A stretch of DNA of 64,000 bases from Haloechinothrix sp033042135 (lineage in GTDB: Bacteria; Actinomycetota; Actinomycetes; Mycobacteriales; Pseudonocardiaceae), in assembly GCF_033042135.1 (NCBI RefSeq), contig NZ_WBXM01000003.1, positions 124,001 through 188,000 of the forward strand. The letters are read 5' to 3'. The notes under the pieces were generated by a model. The model saw only the letters and a program-made list of their open reading frames with translations. It ran no database searches and was not told the origin of the DNA. Below, piece by piece: positions 18,038 to 29,278 of this stretch. The position numbers and the translations under genes were made by a program. The stretch's first letter is position 1, and each line of letters starts with the position of its first letter.

Positions 18038-18515
18038 GCTGACCAGACCGACGGAGGCCGGCGGCGAAGCCGAACGCGAATCGGGAGCCGCGGTTACGGC
18101 GAGCGGGCGTGTCTCCGTGGCGCGTGAGTACGAGCCCGCTGCTCCAACTGGACCATTCAGGCCGTCCCAGTTGGCCCGTATCGACGAGGCACTGACCCTG
18201 TCGAGTCGGGAGACCGGTCTGGACTTCAGCGTGTATCTCGGCGAGCTCGGCGAGGACAGCCGGGCGGGCGCGGAACGGCTGTTCGACCGTATCGGCGAGC
18301 GCGAGCCGTTCTCGGTGCTCATCGCGATCTCCCCCGGTGAGCGTGTGCTGGAGATCGTCACCGGTGAGGTCGCCATGCACCGCATCCCCGAGCGCGGCCT
18401 GAAGCTCGCGGTGATGAGCATGGTCGCCGCCTTCAAGGAAGGTGATCTCAGCGGCGGTATCGTCACCGGCCTCCGGATGCTCGCCGACCAAGCCGGATCC
18501 GCGCCCTCCCGCTGA
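18024..18515 (+). CDS. DUF5130 / TPM-domain-like protein (Rv2468c type)
   Basis: The 163-aa protein matches the DUF5130 family by its core: IDEALTLSSRETGLDFSVYLG, an ERLFDRIGEREPFSVLIAISP block and LEIVTGEVAMHRIPER. These proteins resemble TPM-type domains and no reaction is known. I chose GTG 18024 because GGGGAGG ends 5 bases upstream; GTG 18006 is in frame but less well placed. It stands between the HNH gene and pepN, as Rv2468c does. A 53-bp palindromic element follows the stop. Confidence 0.8.
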   Translation: MALGELTRPTEAGGEAERESGAAVTASGRVSVAREYEPAAPTGPFRPSQLARIDEALTLSSRETGLDFSVYLGELGEDSRAGAERLFDRIGEREPFSVLIAISPGERVLEIVTGEVAMHRIPERGLKLAVMSMVAAFKEGDLSGGIVTGLRMLADQAGSAPSR

Positions 18516-18550
18516 CCCCCTCTCACCAGCCCGGGAGCGGGTTTGGTGGT

Positions 18551-18603
18551 GAGCCGAAGGGCCCCTCCGGTGCATATTCGGTACCCGAGGAGTCCTTCGG
18601 CTC
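18551..18603. repeat. 53-bp dispersed palindromic element, copy 1
   Basis: The element starts GAGCCGAAGG and ends CCTTCGGCTC; two 23-base arms fold around a 7-base loop. It lies 35 bases after the DUF5130 stop and 16 bases before the 3' end of pepN, that is, between convergent genes. Confidence 0.9.
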
Positions 18604-18619
18604 ACACCTGCGGCGGGGT

Positions 18620-21241
<2,622 letters not shown>

Positions 21242-21453
21242 AAGCACCTCGGTAGGTCGACGATCGGGATCACATGGCCCCGAACGGGGGCAATCGAATC
21301 CAATCATGAAGCGCCCGCACGTGCAGCAACCCGTGCGCATCCGCTCCCGGCTGGCCCATCGCCTCGACCCGAGACAGCCCGGAACATCCTGCGGGCGTGC
21401 GGTGTTGCCCCAGATGGAACCCGACCGGATCCCGACGATCTCAGGGAGTTCGT

Positions 21454-22080
21454 ATGACAGCTGCGCCCACCGGCAACCAGCCCACGCGGGTCGATTTCTA
21501 CTTCGATCCGGCCTGCCCGTTCGCGTGGATCACCTCGCGCTGGATCCTCGAGGTGGAGCGGCACCGAGACATCGACCTGCAGTTCCGGGTGATGAGCCTG
21601 GCGGTGCTCAACGAGGGACGCGACGTATCTGACGACTATCGCGCGCTGCTGGACAGGGCGTGGGGGCCCGTGCGGGTGGCCGTGGCCGCGGCCGAGCACG
21701 GTGGGCAGGAGGTACTGCGCGATCTCTACACGGCGATGGGAACGCGTATCCACAACGGTGGTATGAGCGATTTCGACACCGTCATCGCCGAGTCGCTCGC
21801 CGAGGTCGGGCTGCCCGACGAGCTGGCCAAGGCGGCCGGGAGCACCGAGTACGACGAGCGGCTGCGGGCCAGCCACCACGAGGGCATGGATCCGGTCGGT
21901 ATGGACGTGGGCACCCCGACCATCCACATCGACAGTGTCGCGTTCTTCGGCCCGGTGCTGAGCTCGATCCCGCGCGGCGAGGAGGCGGTGCGGATGTTCG
22001 ACGGGGCGCGGCTTCTCGCGGGCTACCCGGACTTCTTCGAGCTCAAGCGGACCCGCAGTGGCGAGTTGCGGTTCGACTGA
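21454..22080 (+). CDS. DsbA-like oxidoreductase of the mycothiol-dependent nitroreductase (Rv2466c) family
   Basis: The 208-aa thioredoxin-fold protein starts TAAPTGNQPTRVDFYFDPACPFAW and contains GTPTIHIDSVAFFGPVLS, the cis-proline region, and YPDFFELKRTRSG at the end. Rv2466c uses mycothiol to protect against oxidative stress and to reduce nitro-drugs. In that protein I recall CPWC at the active site; here it is C-P-F-A, so only the nucleophilic cysteine is present. ATG 21454 has GGGAG 6 bases upstream. Position beside pepN agrees with M. tuberculosis. Confidence 0.9.
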   Translation: MTAAPTGNQPTRVDFYFDPACPFAWITSRWILEVERHRDIDLQFRVMSLAVLNEGRDVSDDYRALLDRAWGPVRVAVAAAEHGGQEVLRDLYTAMGTRIHNGGMSDFDTVIAESLAEVGLPDELAKAAGSTEYDERLRASHHEGMDPVGMDVGTPTIHIDSVAFFGPVLSSIPRGEEAVRMFDGARLLAGYPDFFELKRTRSGELRFD

Positions 22081-22203
22081 CCCGCTGCGGCGGCCTCGCC
22101 GGTTCACCTTCATCGCTGACCGGCGGTACCGCGGTGTGCCAGGGTGGTACCCGAACCGCGATGTGGCGGTACAGCAACGAGCCAGCGATGCGAGGAGGCC
22201 TGC

Positions 22204-23649
22204 GTGACGGCGTCAGCGACGATTCGAGCCGCACACTTCATCGACGGGCGGGCGCGTGACGGTGACGGCGCGTCCATCGACGTGCTCAACCCGGCGACCG
22301 AGCAGCCACTCGGGTCGGTTCCCGCCGGCTCGCGCGCCGACGCGGAAGAGGCCGTCGCCGCCGCGCGCAGGGCTTTCGGCGAGTGGGCGGCCCGCCCAGC
22401 CGCGGAGCGCGCCGAGATCGTGCGGCGGATCGCCGAGGGCATCACCGCGCGGCGTGACAGCCTCGCCGAGGTGATCACCGCGGACGTCGGCGCGCCCATC
22501 ACCTTCGCCACGAAGGTGCAGGCCAGCCTTCCCGCGGCGACCTCGAAGGCGGTGGCGGACCTGGTCACCTCCGGTGAGTTCGCCTTTACCGAGGAGATCG
22601 GCAACTCGCTGGTGGAGCGTGAACCCGTCGGGGTGGTCGCGGCCATCACACCGTGGAACTACCCGATGCACCAGATCATGGCCAAACTGGCGCCCGCCCT
22701 CGTCACGGGCTGCACGGTCGTGCTCAAGCCGAGCGAGGTCGCGCCGCTGTGCACCGACCAGCTGGTCGAGGTGCTCACCGAGGCGGGCGTGCCCCCGGGG
22801 GTGGTCAACATCGTGCACGGTACCGGCGACGAGGTCGGTGCCGCGCTGGCCGCGCACGCCGATGTGGACATGGTGTCGTTCACCGGCTCCACGCGCGGTG
22901 GCCGTGCCGTCTCGGCCGCCGCGGCGGATACGGTCAAGCGGGTCACCCTGGAGCTGGGAGGGAAGTCGGCGAACGTGATCCTCGGCGACGCCGATCTGAC
23001 CAAGGCGGTCAAGCTGGGTGTGGCCAACGCCTTCCTCAACGGTGGGCAGAGCTGTAACGCCTGGACCAGGATGCTGGTCCCACGGTCACAGCACGACGAT
23101 GCCGTGACCCTGGCCTGCGAGGCAGCGGCTAAGTACCAGCCTGCCGATCCCGCCGACGAAGGGACCCGGCTCGGCCCGATGGTCTCCGAGCTGCAGCGGG
23201 ACACCGTGGTCGGCTACATCCGCTCGGGAGTCGAGGCAGGTGCGCGGCTGGCCTACGGCGGCCCGGAGAAGCCGGACGGTCACGACACCGGCTACTTCGT
23301 GCGCCCGACGGTGTTCGCCGACGTGACCCCGGAGATGACCATCGCCAAGGACGAGATCTTCGGCCCGGTGTTGTCCGTAATGCCCTATGACGACACCGGA
23401 GGCACCGACGACGACGCGGTCCGCATCGCCAACGGCACCGTGTACGGGCTGGCCGGTGCGGTGTTCTCCGCCTCGGACGAGCGTGCCTTGTCGGTCGCGC
23501 GCCGGATGCGGACCGGCCAGGTGGACATCAACGGGGCATCGTTCAACCCGAAGGCCCCCTTCGGCGGTTACAAGCAGTCGGGCAACGGGCGCGAGTTCGG
23601 CAGCTACGGCATCGAGGAGTTCTGCGAGATCAAGTCGATCCAGCGTTGA
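22204..23649 (+). CDS. NAD(P)-dependent aldehyde dehydrogenase
   Basis: The 481-aa protein is a class I-type aldehyde dehydrogenase, oxidising an aldehyde to a carboxylate. Motifs are PWNYPMHQIMAKLAPAL, FTGSTRGGR in the cofactor region, LELGGKSANVIL with the general-base glutamate, and NGGQSCNAWTRM with the catalytic cysteine. The C-terminus FGGYKQSGNGREFG is typical. GTG 22204 is preceded by GAGGAGG. The substrate cannot be assigned. It stands alone between the DsbA-like gene and two minus-strand hydrolases, where M. tuberculosis has no such gene. Confidence 0.9.
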   Translation: MTASATIRAAHFIDGRARDGDGASIDVLNPATEQPLGSVPAGSRADAEEAVAAARRAFGEWAARPAAERAEIVRRIAEGITARRDSLAEVITADVGAPITFATKVQASLPAATSKAVADLVTSGEFAFTEEIGNSLVEREPVGVVAAITPWNYPMHQIMAKLAPALVTGCTVVLKPSEVAPLCTDQLVEVLTEAGVPPGVVNIVHGTGDEVGAALAAHADVDMVSFTGSTRGGRAVSAAAADTVKRVTLELGGKSANVILGDADLTKAVKLGVANAFLNGGQSCNAWTRMLVPRSQHDDAVTLACEAAAKYQPADPADEGTRLGPMVSELQRDTVVGYIRSGVEAGARLAYGGPEKPDGHDTGYFVRPTVFADVTPEMTIAKDEIFGPVLSVMPYDDTGGTDDDAVRIANGTVYGLAGAVFSASDERALSVARRMRTGQVDINGASFNPKAPFGGYKQSGNGREFGSYGIEEFCEIKSIQR

Positions 23650-23672
23650 CGTGACGCGGTAGCCGCGGCGGG

Positions 23673-24467
23673 TCACCGGGGGCGGCGTACGGCATCGTCG
23701 AGCGGCACCGACGTGCCAGGCGCGGCGATCCTCACGCTGGTGTCCCTGCCCGCCGCGGCGACCTCGGCCGCGAACTCCTGGGGAGGGTCGACCAGCAGCC
23801 TGCGCATCCGGCTCCCTGGCGGCCCCGGCATGCGCGCCAGTCCGGTGAACGCCAGTGTGCCCCAGTGCACCGGGACCGCAACGCTGGGGCGGAGCAGGCC
23901 CACCGCTTCGGAAGCGCAGGCCGGATCCAGGTGTCCCTCCCCGAGGGACCAGCCCCAGCCCCACACCGGCAGGAGCGCGACGTCCACCGGCGCCAGCGAG
24001 GCCATCTCGGGAAAGAGTCCGGTGTCGCCCGCGACATAAACCCGTATGCCGCCAGATTCGAGCAGATGCCCGAGTGCGGGGGACTGCGGGCCGTGGGTCA
24101 GCCGGGGTCCCCAGCGGTGGCCCGAGTGGTGGGCCGGGGTGGCGGTGATGCACAGGTTGCCCTCGGTGATCCGCTCGCCGACGTCGATCTCCTCTACCAG
24201 CGGGAAGCCCTTCCTGCGCAGCCACGGTCCGGCCCCGCGGGGAACGACGATGCGGGTGTCGCTGCCGACCAGCCGCAGCGAGGGCAGGTGCAGGTGATCG
24301 GCGTGCAGATGGGAGATCAGCACGATATCCACCCCTGACCAGTCCTGTTCGCTGGGCGGTTGGGCGACCCTGGTCAGCGGTCCCACGCGCGGCGTGAGTA
24401 CCGGGTCGGTGAGCACGACGGCGCCACCGAGCTCCAGCCGTACCGTGGAGTGACCGATGAAACGCAT
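23673..24467 (-). CDS. MBL-fold metallohydrolase (UlaG/RomA-like)
   Basis: The 264-aa protein has the lactonase-type metallo-beta-lactamase fold. It begins MRFIGHSTVRLELGG, has the metal motif HLHADH near residue 60, a GDTG motif (VYVAGDTGLFPEM) and a late histidine (VPVHWG). This layout resembles UlaG lactonases and N-acyl-phosphatidylethanolamine phospholipase-like proteins, but the substrate is unknown. ATG 24467 is the likely start; GTG 24482 would add five residues. It lies 25 bases after the neighbouring MBL gene on the same strand, so they are probably co-transcribed. Confidence 0.8.
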   Translation of the reverse strand: MRFIGHSTVRLELGGAVVLTDPVLTPRVGPLTRVAQPPSEQDWSGVDIVLISHLHADHLHLPSLRLVGSDTRIVVPRGAGPWLRRKGFPLVEEIDVGERITEGNLCITATPAHHSGHRWGPRLTHGPQSPALGHLLESGGIRVYVAGDTGLFPEMASLAPVDVALLPVWGWGWSLGEGHLDPACASEAVGLLRPSVAVPVHWGTLAFTGLARMPGPPGSRMRRLLVDPPQEFAAEVAAAGRDTSVRIAAPGTSVPLDDAVRRPR

Positions 24468-24492
24468 CGTGGGGTGGCTCACTCTTCGAGTA

Positions 24493-25215
24493 TTACGCGC
24501 CGGAGGCCTCTCGAACCACCCACGCGCGTTGCCGTTCGACGAACGCTCGGTCAACAGGATCTCCGTGACCGGGGACCACCACGGCAGGACCGAGCGCCAG
24601 GATGGTCTCCAGTGCCGCGGGCCACTCGTCTGGCCAGGAGTCCTCGCCCACCGATGGCGGGGCGCCCTGCTCGACCAGGTCCCCCGCGAAGACCACTCCG
24701 GTGTCCGGCACATGCACGATCACGTCGTGGTCGGTGTGCCCGCGTCCAGGGTGGATCAGCGTGACGGTGCGCTGTCCGAGGTCGAGCTCGGTCGCGCCGG
24801 TCAGCAGTCGGCTCGGCAGCACGGTTGCGGCGGCTTCGAGGGCGGCGGCCGCTGCTGGCCTGCCCTGGTCGCGGTAGTGCGCCGCCCAGCGTTCCCGTTG
24901 CGGTCGATCGGTCGCGGCGATCGCGCCGGGGCACCGGGCGTGTGCCCATACCGGGCACGGTGCGAATGCCGCGGTACCGAGGAAGTGGTCGAAGTGGGCG
25001 TGAGTGATCACCACCTGCCACGGCAGACCCGTCACCTCCCGCACCGCGGCGGCGAACTCGTAGCCGTGATGCTCGTCACGGCCGGTGTCCACGACCAGGC
25101 AAGCCCGAGTCCCCGTCACCAGCCCCAGCGTCTGGTCCAGCTCGGCGTAACGGCGGACCAGCACCCCGTCGGCGATCCGCAACCAAGTTCCCGCGTCGGC
25201 GTCCACCCCCGCCAT
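24493..25215 (-). CDS. MBL-fold metallohydrolase (glyoxalase II-like)
   Basis: The 240-aa protein has the MBL motif HAHFDHF (HxHxDH), then HPGRGHTDHDVIVH, GVVFAGDLVEQG and a final PGHGDP, which together supply two metal sites. This is the glyoxalase II/beta-lactamase-like branch; the natural ester or lactam substrate is unknown. ATG 25215 is chosen because the protein then starts at the family's first strand; longer in-frame starts exist. The rpiB gene begins on the other strand 56 bases away, so they share a divergent control region. Confidence 0.85.
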   Translation of the reverse strand: MAGVDADAGTWLRIADGVLVRRYAELDQTLGLVTGTRACLVVDTGRDEHHGYEFAAAVREVTGLPWQVVITHAHFDHFLGTAAFAPCPVWAHARCPGAIAATDRPQRERWAAHYRDQGRPAAAAALEAAATVLPSRLLTGATELDLGQRTVTLIHPGRGHTDHDVIVHVPDTGVVFAGDLVEQGAPPSVGEDSWPDEWPAALETILALGPAVVVPGHGDPVDRAFVERQRAWVVREASGA

Positions 25216-25271
25216 TCTGCCGTGGCGGGGGTGGACACGGGTGCGGGTAGCCGGATGGCAGACTCTGGAAC

Positions 25272-25748
25272 GTGCGTGTCTATCTCGGAGCCGACCACGC
25301 GGGGTTCGAACTGAAGAACCATCTGGTCGCACACCTGGCAGGGCAGGGCCATGACGTTGTCGACGTCGGCCCGTACAGCTACGACCCGGCCGATGACTAC
25401 CCGCCGTTCTGCATCGAGACCGCACGGCGCGTTGTCGCCGACGAGGGCAGCGTGGGTGTGGTGATCGGTGGTTCCGGCAACGGGGAGCAGATCGCGGCGA
25501 ACAAGGTCGCGGGCGCGCGGGCGGCGTTGGCCTGGAGCCCGGAAACGGCGCGACTGGCGCGGCAACACAACCATGCGCAGCTGATCGGCATCGGCGCGCG
25601 GATGCACACCACTGAGGAGGCGACCGGGATCGTTGCCGAGTTCCTGGCGACCCCGGTCGACCCCGACGAGCGGCACACCCGGCGGGTGGAGCAGCTGCTG
25701 GCCTACGAGCGCACAGGGGAGGCGCCCGCGCTGCCTGCGAGTGGGTAG
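25272..25748 (+). CDS. rpiB: Ribose-5-phosphate isomerase B
   Basis: The 158-aa protein interconverts ribose 5-phosphate and ribulose 5-phosphate in the pentose phosphate pathway. It starts RVYLGADHAGFELKNHLVAHL, with the phosphate-binding GADHAG motif, and has IGGSGNGEQIAANKV, in which the glutamate replaces the catalytic cysteine of E. coli RpiB, as in the mycobacterial enzyme. GTG 25272 gives the standard N-terminus. The nei1 gene follows after 17 bases, as Rv2465c and Rv2464c are arranged. Confidence 0.95.
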   Translation: MRVYLGADHAGFELKNHLVAHLAGQGHDVVDVGPYSYDPADDYPPFCIETARRVVADEGSVGVVIGGSGNGEQIAANKVAGARAALAWSPETARLARQHNHAQLIGIGARMHTTEEATGIVAEFLATPVDPDERHTRRVEQLLAYERTGEAPALPASG

Positions 25749-25765
25749 CCGGGTAGGCACGGCGT

Positions 25766-26602
25766 ATGCCGGAAGGTCACACGCTGCACCGCCTCGCCGA
25801 GTTGCATCATCGCCGTTACGCCCGCCACCGCGTCGCTGTCTCGAGTCCGCAGGGTCGCTTCGCCACCGGGGCCTCCGTTGTGGATGGTGCCGTGTTCACA
25901 GGCGCGGAGGCGTACGGAAAGCACCTGTTCCACCACTACGGCGCGGCGGGTACCGTGCACATCCATCTCGGGCTGTACGGCAAGTTTGCCGAGGCCCCGT
26001 TGCCGGTGGAACCGCCCGTCGGCAAGGTACGCATGCGCGTGGTGGGGCCCACCCACTGGACCGACCTGCGCGGCCCCACCCGGTGCGAGCTGATCACCGA
26101 GCCCGAACGCGACGTGCTGGTGAGCAAGCTCGGACCGGACCCGCTGCGGCCCGACGCCGATCCGGAGCGGGCCTGGGACCGCGTCTCCCGCTCGCGTGCG
26201 CCGCTGGCGGTGCTGCTCATGGACCAGTCCGTGATCGCGGGAGTCGGTAACGTCTATCGGGCCGAGCTGCTGTTCCGGCACGGCATCGACCCGGCGACGC
26301 CGGGCGAACGGCTCGACAGGGACACCTGGCAGGCGCTGTGGACCGACCTGGCCGAGCTGATGGCCTACGGCGTGACGACCGGCCGGATCGACACCGTGCG
26401 GGACGAGCACGCACCCGAGGCGACCGGTCGCGCGCCGCGCCGTGACCGGCACGGCGGCGAGGTCTACGTCTACCGGCGTGCCGGGCAGCCGTGCTACGTC
26501 TGCGGCACCGCGATCGCGCTGCGCGCGCTGGCCTCACGCAAGCTGTACTGGTGCCCGCGCTGCCAGGCCTGCCACGCTGGTCCGGCTGATCAGGTGGGGT
26601 GA
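25766..26602 (+). CDS. nei1: DNA glycosylase / AP lyase of the Fpg/Nei family
   Basis: The 278-aa enzyme removes oxidised bases from DNA. It has the catalytic N-terminus PEGHTLHRLA (Pro2 and Glu3), an H2TH domain (QSVIAGVGNVYRAELLFRHG) and a C-terminal zinc finger with two CxxC pairs (CYVCGTAIALR and WCPRCQ). The PEGHT start and AGVGNVYRAE place it with Nei rather than Fpg enzymes. It follows rpiB closely and is probably cotranscribed. Position equals Rv2464c. The next gene converges 14 bases downstream. Confidence 0.93.
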   Translation: MPEGHTLHRLAELHHRRYARHRVAVSSPQGRFATGASVVDGAVFTGAEAYGKHLFHHYGAAGTVHIHLGLYGKFAEAPLPVEPPVGKVRMRVVGPTHWTDLRGPTRCELITEPERDVLVSKLGPDPLRPDADPERAWDRVSRSRAPLAVLLMDQSVIAGVGNVYRAELLFRHGIDPATPGERLDRDTWQALWTDLAELMAYGVTTGRIDTVRDEHAPEATGRAPRRDRHGGEVYVYRRAGQPCYVCGTAIALRALASRKLYWCPRCQACHAGPADQVG

Positions 26603-26615
26603 ACGGGGCGCGGCG

Positions 26616-27374
26616 TCAGAAGCCCATGTCGCCGAGGCCCATGTCGCCGCCGCCGAGGCCCGCGTCATCGCCACCCAGGTCACCGCCCATGTCGCCTGCC
26701 TCGCCGGACTCGAGCGCGTCCTCCTGGCCCGCGTCGTAGCCCGATTCCCACGCCTGGGCGCTGGGCACCCCGGCCATGCCGGAGAACATGGTGCTGAACA
26801 GCAGCACCGAACCCATACCCCAGGCCCCTGCCACGAGCGCCGGGCGCCACCAGGGTTCGCTGTACCACCCCTCGGGGACAGGACGTCCGGCCACGCGGCC
26901 GCCCGGGTAGTAGTGCGGGGTTTCGGCGCCGGGCTCCGGGGAAGCCTGGTATCGGTGTCCCGACACCGTCACGTCGCGGTGCTCGGTCACCGCACCCGCG
27001 CGGGCCCGCTCCGCCTCGTCCGGCAGTGCCGGTCCGGGGTCCATCCCCATGGCCTTGCGTGCCGCCCGCACGTAGTACAGCCCTTCCATCGCGGTATCGG
27101 TCACCAGCCTGGCCTGCCGGACCGTTCGCGCCTGCTCGAGCTGCGAGCCCGCGGCGGTGTAGCGCTCGGCAGCGTCGCTGATGGCTTGCTGGGACGCTAC
27201 GTCGGTGCCGGTCAGGGAGAGCACCTGGCCGCCGAGGCGCTCCATCCACCGCCGCGCCTCGGCCTTGGCGTCTTCCAGCTCTTGCTGTCGACGGCTGGCT
27301 TGCTGCCCGGAGAAGTAGATCCAGGCGACGACAAGCGCGGCACCGACGATGAGGACGATGAGTAGCTCGGTCAT
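26616..27374 (-). CDS. Membrane protein of unknown function with Gly/Asp/Met-rich tail
   Basis: The 252-aa protein has one N-terminal membrane helix (LLIVLIVGAALVVAWIYF) and a coiled-coil-like charged region to about residue 115. A tyrosine-rich segment (HYYPGGRVAGRPV) and a second weak hydrophobic patch (ALVAGAWGMGSVLLFSTMF) follow. The last 40 residues are acidic and glycine-rich with repeated GDMG and GDLG. I do not recognise the family. ATG 27374 has GGGGA 8 bases upstream. It is transcribed away from the cyclase gene. Confidence 0.7.
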   Translation of the reverse strand: MTELLIVLIVGAALVVAWIYFSGQQASRRQQELEDAKAEARRWMERLGGQVLSLTGTDVASQQAISDAAERYTAAGSQLEQARTVRQARLVTDTAMEGLYYVRAARKAMGMDPGPALPDEAERARAGAVTEHRDVTVSGHRYQASPEPGAETPHYYPGGRVAGRPVPEGWYSEPWWRPALVAGAWGMGSVLLFSTMFSGMAGVPSAQAWESGYDAGQEDALESGEAGDMGGDLGGDDAGLGGGDMGLGDMGF

Positions 27375-27520
27375 GGTTACGTTCCCCGCTCGTGCTGCCT
27401 CGGTACTGGCTGCCGTTGCCCGTGTCGCCATGCTACCGGGCTCGCGGGCACGTACCGCCGGTACGGCGCATGGGGTGGTCGTGGCGCGGGCTGCGGTGCG
27501 GGGCTGTACGGTTTGAGGTT

Positions 27521-28366
27521 ATGCCGAGGTTCCGGCGCAGGAAGCGTGACGGCGTGCCCGTGCGACGGTTCCGCCGAGCGAAGTCGGTGGTGCCCTCGAC
27601 GATCGCGTCGGTGAACACCATCGTCGCGGTGCGGCTCGCCGAACTGCTGGAGCGGGATCCCGAGTTCCGTGATCAGGCACTTGAGATGGGGGTGATCGAT
27701 CATCGCTGGCTCGAGGATCCGGGACGGCATCCCATGTCCCGGGTGCCGCCCGTGGCGGTGATGCGTCGGTTCTTGGAACGTTCGGTCGAGCGGCGTCCAT
27801 CCGCGCTGACCCGGTTGGGACTGAGTGCGCTCCAGGTGCTCGCCGCAGACGGCGAGCTGATCAGGGATGCCGCCGGGCAGGCCCGAGTGACCGTGGTGTT
27901 CACCGACCTCGAGGGGTTCACGCGCTATACCTCGACACACGGGGACAGCGCGGCTCGGGAACTGCTGGACGAGCACCACCGGGCGGTCGGGCCGATCGTG
28001 CGACGCTGGGGTGGCCGGGTGGTCAAGCGGTTGGGCGACGGGTTGATGCTGACGTTTCCCGACCCTGGCTACGCCGTGCGGGCGGCACTGGAGTTGGTCG
28101 ATCAGCGGCCGGAAGGGCTCAAGGTCCGCGCAGGGCTACATGCCGGGGAAGCGGTAGTGACCAGGGACGACCTCGTTGGCCACGTGGTCAACATCGCCGC
28201 CCGCATCACCGACCTGGCAGCCGGGGGACAGGTGCTGGCCAGTGAAGCGGTGATCACCGAAGCCGGGGAGCTGGACGGGCTCCGGCTGTCCAAGCCGCTT
28301 CGCAAGCGCGTCAAGGGAGTCAGCCAGCCGGTCTCGGTACGCGCGGTGCGTCCCGGGACGGCGTGA
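27521..28366 (+). CDS. Class III adenylate/guanylate cyclase
   Basis: The 281-aa soluble protein has a basic N-terminal region and a class III cyclase domain from about residue 120. Visible elements are the metal-binding VVFTDLEGFTRY, the KRLGDGLMLTF motif carrying the second aspartate, the substrate-binding lysine before it, and HVVNIAARI with the transition-state asparagine and arginine. It therefore looks catalytically complete and would make cAMP from ATP. No membrane segment or HAMP domain is present, so any sensing is done by the N-terminal 120 residues. ATG 27521 begins the conserved-looking sequence. Confidence 0.85.
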   Translation: MPRFRRRKRDGVPVRRFRRAKSVVPSTIASVNTIVAVRLAELLERDPEFRDQALEMGVIDHRWLEDPGRHPMSRVPPVAVMRRFLERSVERRPSALTRLGLSALQVLAADGELIRDAAGQARVTVVFTDLEGFTRYTSTHGDSAARELLDEHHRAVGPIVRRWGGRVVKRLGDGLMLTFPDPGYAVRAALELVDQRPEGLKVRAGLHAGEAVVTRDDLVGHVVNIAARITDLAAGGQVLASEAVITEAGELDGLRLSKPLRKRVKGVSQPVSVRAVRPGTA

Positions 28367-28402
28367 CCCGCGCCCGTGCGCCCCACCACGGGGCGGTGGC
28401 TA

Positions 28403-28441
28403 CGGGCAGGCAGCGCGTGCGGGTGCCACGCTGCCTGCCCG
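28403..28441. terminator. Bidirectional hairpin between the cyclase and ABC permease genes
   Basis: A perfect 13-bp inverted repeat (CGGGCAGGCAGCG and CGCTGCCTGCCCG, 13-base loop) lies 36 bases after the cyclase stop and 39 bases before the 3' end of the convergent permease gene. It probably ends both transcripts. Confidence 0.75.
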
Positions 28442-28459
28442 CGTCATGGGGTGGGCTCC

Positions 28460-28471
28460 GACGGGAATCGA
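28460..28471. other. 12-bp copy of tRNA-Gly T-arm sequence (possible attL remnant)
   Basis: GACGGGAATCGA here is identical, in the same orientation, to bases 47520-47531 inside the tRNA-Gly gene. The two copies bracket the accessory island. The match does not reach the acceptor stem and no integrase is present, so this is only a candidate attachment site. Confidence 0.3.
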
Positions 28472-28480
28472 GAGGCGCAT

Positions 28481-29278
28481 CTAGAGCGTTACGCCGCGTT
28501 CCCAGAACACCAGCACCCTGGTCAGCAGGGCGATCAGCCGGTCGAACGCGAACCCGAGCACGCCGAGCACGGCGACGACCGCGAGGACCCCGTCGGGCTC
28601 GAAGTTCGCCCTGGCGAGCATGAGCATGTAGCCGAGCCCCCGGCTCTCGCCGATCATCTCCGTCACCACGATCACGATCAGCATGATCGGGGCGGCGGCG
28701 CGCAGTCCGGTCAGCATCGCGGGCAGCGCCGCTGGCACGATAACGTCCCGCAACGTGCGGAACCAGCCGGCGCCGATGTTGCGCGCCAGCCACAGCTGGT
28801 CCTTGGTGACCGCCCGCGCGCCGACATAGGTGCCCAGCGCCATGGGGTAGAGGCATTCCAGCGCGACCAGCGTGACCTTCGGCGCCGCGCCGAGCCCGAA
28901 CACCAGGATGAGGATGGGGTACAGCGCCAAGCGCGGGATCGGGTAGGTGGCACCGAGGATCGGCTGCAGCATCGCCTCGGCCCAGCGGCTCCGTGCCATG
29001 AGTATCCCGATCGCGCAGCCGACGACAATCGCGATGAGCAGGCCTGCGAACGCCAGCCCAAGGGTGATCCGGGCGTGGAACCACAGCGCACCGGTCTGGA
29101 TGTCGAACACGACCCGGGTGCCGATCTCGCTCAGCGTCGGCATCAGCCGAGCGCCGCTGGTGACGGCGACGAACTCCCATACGGCCAGCAGCAGCGCGAT
29201 GCCGAGCAGCCTGCGCAGGGTCGGGCCAGGGGATGCGTTTCGCAGCGCCGAGCTCGCTGTCGCGGTGAGATTAGCCAC
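28481..29278 (-). CDS. ABC transporter permease, nitrate/sulfonate/taurine type (second permease)
   Basis: The 265-aa membrane protein has six predicted helices and the permease EAA loop (LRDVIVPAALPAMLTGLRAAAP), as in SsuC/TauC-type importers. GTG 29278 overlaps the stop of the upstream permease by 8 bases, which points to translational coupling. Together with the neighbouring permease it would form a heterodimeric channel; most SsuC/TauC systems have one permease gene. It is the last gene of the importer operon, and a hairpin at 28403-28441 follows. Confidence 0.85.
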   Translation of the reverse strand: MANLTATASSALRNASPGPTLRRLLGIALLLAVWEFVAVTSGARLMPTLSEIGTRVVFDIQTGALWFHARITLGLAFAGLLIAIVVGCAIGILMARSRWAEAMLQPILGATYPIPRLALYPILILVFGLGAAPKVTLVALECLYPMALGTYVGARAVTKDQLWLARNIGAGWFRTLRDVIVPAALPAMLTGLRAAAPIMLIVIVVTEMIGESRGLGYMLMLARANFEPDGVLAVVAVLGVLGFAFDRLIALLTRVLVFWERGVTL

